From NCBI GenBank assembly GCA_025464645.1, contig JAODGF010000154.1:1-8237 (forward strand): 8,237 nt of DNA, in the 5' to 3' direction. The DNA is from Methanosarcinales archaeon (GTDB taxonomy: Archaea; Halobacteriota; Syntropharchaeia; Alkanophagales; Methanospirareceae). The notes below the pieces were generated by a model that ran no database searches, had not been told where the DNA came from, and worked only from the letters and a program-made list of their open reading frames with translations. Below are positions 6,731 through 8,237 of the stretch, one piece after another. The stretch's first letter is position 1, and each line of letters begins with the position of its first letter. Position numbers and translations under genes: made by a program.

Positions 6731-6853
6731 TCACCCAAGATATGCATCCAAAACACGTTTGTCGTTCCGCACTTCTTCTGGTGCGCCGGAAGCTATAACC
6801 TTTCCTTTACCGAGTACAACCGCAATCCAAGCATAGAAAGTCTCTATTGGCAT
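6731..6853 (-). pseudogene. C-terminal remnant of a LivG-type branched-chain amino acid ABC transporter ATPase
   Basis: A minus-strand frame of 40 codons contains VLGKGKVIASGAPEEVRNDK (14-33) followed by RVLDAYLG (33-40) and TGA at 6731-6733. This is the hallmark C-terminus of LivG-type ATPases: the strand and turn 'V-L-x-x-G-K-x-I-A-x-G-x-P-E-E-V', then 'V-x-x-A-Y-L-G' at the end. All upstream parts (Walker A, signature motif, Walker B, H-loop) are missing. The glycosidase-like gene ends within 25 bases of the preserved segment, so the ATPase is a 5'-truncated fragment and cannot be functional. A transporter operon probably once stood here. A 38-residue livF-like reading frame follows after a normal operon-style gap with a GAGGGGG ribosome-binding site. 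Confidence 0.7.
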
Positions 6854-6876
6854 GAATCCGAATCCCGCCGAAATAT

Positions 6877-8178
6877 TTATCTGTTTATCAATATAACCCC
6901 CGTTTTTGGTAGAAGTATTATCTTATCATTTACAATCTCATAAGTAATTGAACCTTTGCATGTTCCATCCTTCTGAATTAGACCGCCGCCTTCAGGAATA
7001 ACCGCATTATATTCTTTTTCCAGAATAATTGTATGAGATTTTACATTGCTTGGATTTACCAATACAATCCCTTTCTCGAATCTTCTTTCATATATGCTAT
7101 TATTTCCAATTGTATAAGCACCCAACGCATTACCCAAATTTATTTCGTATTCAGGATAATATAAAAGCTCTCCGCCATCGCCATAATCTAAGTCAACCAT
7201 AGTTAGACTTACATTTGGATTACTAACTAAAAGATAGCTTGCAAGAATAAACATTCGGGACTGGACATCATCAGTAAGATGTTTTTTCTTTGATACTATG
7301 GAAATTAATTTTTCGTTGCTATTTCTTTCTGTTAGCTCTATTACTTCTTTCCATTTTTCTTCGCCCCAATATTTGCTACTGCTTGGCTGAAACGCGAATG
7401 TTTCCCACATCCCTCCATCAGTGAGCACGAGACTGCGCTCTGCGCCATTGCCTGCATGAAGTCCATTGAATATCACGGTTTTGTCCGGAAAATAAGATTT
7501 GATGAACTTCAAGGCGTTATATCTCCCATCTCTCCATTTATCCCCAGAATAATTATCAGGCATCAAGTTATAAACAGCGCTAGGCCACAGGTTATGCGAT
7601 GCAGAATCTATGAATAATCCATCATAATTAAATTCATACACCTGCTTTGATGCTGTTACGGCATAGTAATTTATCCAGTGATTTAAAGCATCAGAACAAT
7701 TTTTATCCACTAAGTCATCCCCATCCATTAGCCAGGAATTCCAAATTGTAAGGATTCTGTTATTGGGGTTAGGGTTTTTTGTGCTACTATTGTGGCAGAA
7801 CATATTTTCATTTTCATTAATATGATTCCAATCAAACTGATTGAAATTAGTCCATGTGCCTTGTATTGAACGATACAAGAGTAATTGGGGACCTTGTATT
7901 TTGTTCCTGACCTCATTTGATAGTAATGATGTTAACACATAATTATAATGAGCATTAACAAAATCTATTTGAGCATCTGTTATCTCTTTTGAAATTCTCG
8001 TTCCAATATTGATATAATTTATGTTTTTATGGCTCGCCTCACTATTTATGGATTTGGGAGCAGACAAAAGCGTAGAACTCTGTCTTTGTCCCAGACAGCC
8101 GCTTATCAAAATGACTCCGATTACCAATAGCATTGCCATTCCTAAATATTTTGTATTCATCTTTGAAAAACACCTCAT
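6877..8178 (-). CDS. lipoprotein resembling a TIM-barrel glycoside hydrolase (GHL15/GH114-like)
   Basis: A 433-residue surface lipoprotein. The N-terminal hydrophobic segment MAMLLVIGVILISGCLG ends in a lipobox (LISGC, Cys28), so the mature protein is expected to be lipid-anchored outside the membrane. A low-complexity linker (about 30-52) leads to an alpha/beta region. The motif YDGLFIDSA (185-193) resembles the strand 4 motif of GH114/GHL15-like barrels, where an Asp of 'D-G-x-F-x-D' is catalytic; D186 and D191 are candidates. VIFNGLHAGNG (235-245) and GGMWETFAF (255-263, candidate E259) fit later strands of such a barrel. Residues about 355-433 look like a C-terminal beta sandwich (RFEKGIVLVNPS, ILLPKTGVILINR). 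The substrate is unknown; a surface polysaccharide is plausible. The start may instead be the ATG at 8160, which has GAGGTG ten bases upstream. The gene is visibly more A/T-rich than gatE or sepS. Confidence 0.75.
   Translation of the reverse strand: MRCFSKMNTKYLGMAMLLVIGVILISGCLGQRQSSTLLSAPKSINSEASHKNINYINIGTRISKEITDAQIDFVNAHYNYVLTSLLSNEVRNKIQGPQLLLYRSIQGTWTNFNQFDWNHINENENMFCHNSSTKNPNPNNRILTIWNSWLMDGDDLVDKNCSDALNHWINYYAVTASKQVYEFNYDGLFIDSASHNLWPSAVYNLMPDNYSGDKWRDGRYNALKFIKSYFPDKTVIFNGLHAGNGAERSLVLTDGGMWETFAFQPSSSKYWGEEKWKEVIELTERNSNEKLISIVSKKKHLTDDVQSRMFILASYLLVSNPNVSLTMVDLDYGDGGELLYYPEYEINLGNALGAYTIGNNSIYERRFEKGIVLVNPSNVKSHTIILEKEYNAVIPEGGGLIQKDGTCKGSITYEIVNDKIILLPKTGVILINR
8171..8176 (-). 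promoter_or_regulatory. ribosome-binding site favouring the internal start at 8160
   Basis: GAGGTG on the minus strand lies ten bases before an in-frame ATG at 8160, giving an N-terminus MNTKYLGMAMLL that is typical for a lipoprotein signal. The upstream ATG at 8178 overlaps this site and has only a weak AGGT before it. A TATA-like AATAAAAT on the same strand at about 8204-8211 would place a transcription start near 8180, which also suits the internal start. Confidence 0.45.
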
Positions 8179-8237
8179 CCTATTTTACCTATACACATCC
8201 TGATTTTATTAACTTACTTCTACATACTTAGCAAAAT

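Larger units (their letters stand above)
6548..6876. other. 329-base interval without an intact gene
   Basis: Between the tRNA 5' end and the glycosidase-like gene lies an interval that holds the two ABC ATPase remnants on the minus strand and the A/T-rich probable promoter of the tRNA (about 6575-6595). The open frames on the plus strand here are short, are rich in residues such as P, S and T, lack ribosome-binding sites, and are antisense to the remnants. No terminal inverted repeats or transposase fragments are seen. Confidence 0.6.

Noticed and set aside
6615..6836. Plus-strand open frame of 73 codons between the tRNA and the lipoprotein gene.
   Set aside because: It is antisense to the ABC ATPase remnant, has no ribosome-binding site and shows no recognisable protein pattern.

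Overview
The window looks like a stretch of euryarchaeal chromosome. The diagnostic genes are gatE, the archaea-only Glu-tRNA(Gln) amidotransferase subunit, and sepS, the O-phosphoseryl-tRNA synthetase found in most methanogens, Archaeoglobus and related methane-oxidising lineages. TATA-like elements, strong Shine-Dalgarno sites, secreted PKD-domain proteins and an encoded tRNA without CCA fit a methanogen, ANME or Archaeoglobus-type organism. An ANME-1-like origin is only a guess from gene content and style.

Layout. Bases 1-135 (+) hold the C-terminal end of a protein that resembles the tail of a class I SAM-dependent methyltransferase. Bases 129-273 (+) hold a small gene-like stretch that reads through only if one G in a G4 run is removed. 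GatE follows at 280-2154 (+). A two-gene operon on the minus strand converges on gatE with a 2-base gap: a membrane-anchored PKD/Ig-like surface protein (2738-4489) and, downstream, an unrecognised 189-residue cytoplasmic protein (2157-2726). A 154-base divergent intergenic region carries a TATA-like element, a short inverted repeat and three perfect tandem copies of an 8-bp unit; it drives sepS (4644-6245, +). A small minus-strand ORF with a good ribosome-binding site runs into the 3' end of sepS. A tRNA-Arg(CCG) follows on the minus strand (6476-6547).

Bases 6548-6876 contain no intact gene. They hold a decayed livG-livF-type ABC transporter ATPase junction on the minus strand. The rest of the window (6877-8178, minus) is an AT-rich gene for a lipoprotein that resembles TIM-barrel glycoside hydrolases.

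Functionally, gatE and sepS are both parts of indirect aminoacylation (Gln-tRNA via Glu-tRNA, Cys-tRNA via phosphoseryl-tRNA), and a tRNA gene lies nearby. The PKD operon and the lipoprotein hydrolase are cell-surface genes. The tRNA, the transporter remnant and the AT-rich lipoprotein mark the right-hand third as the more plastic part of the window. No CRISPR array, insertion sequence or phage-like module was seen.
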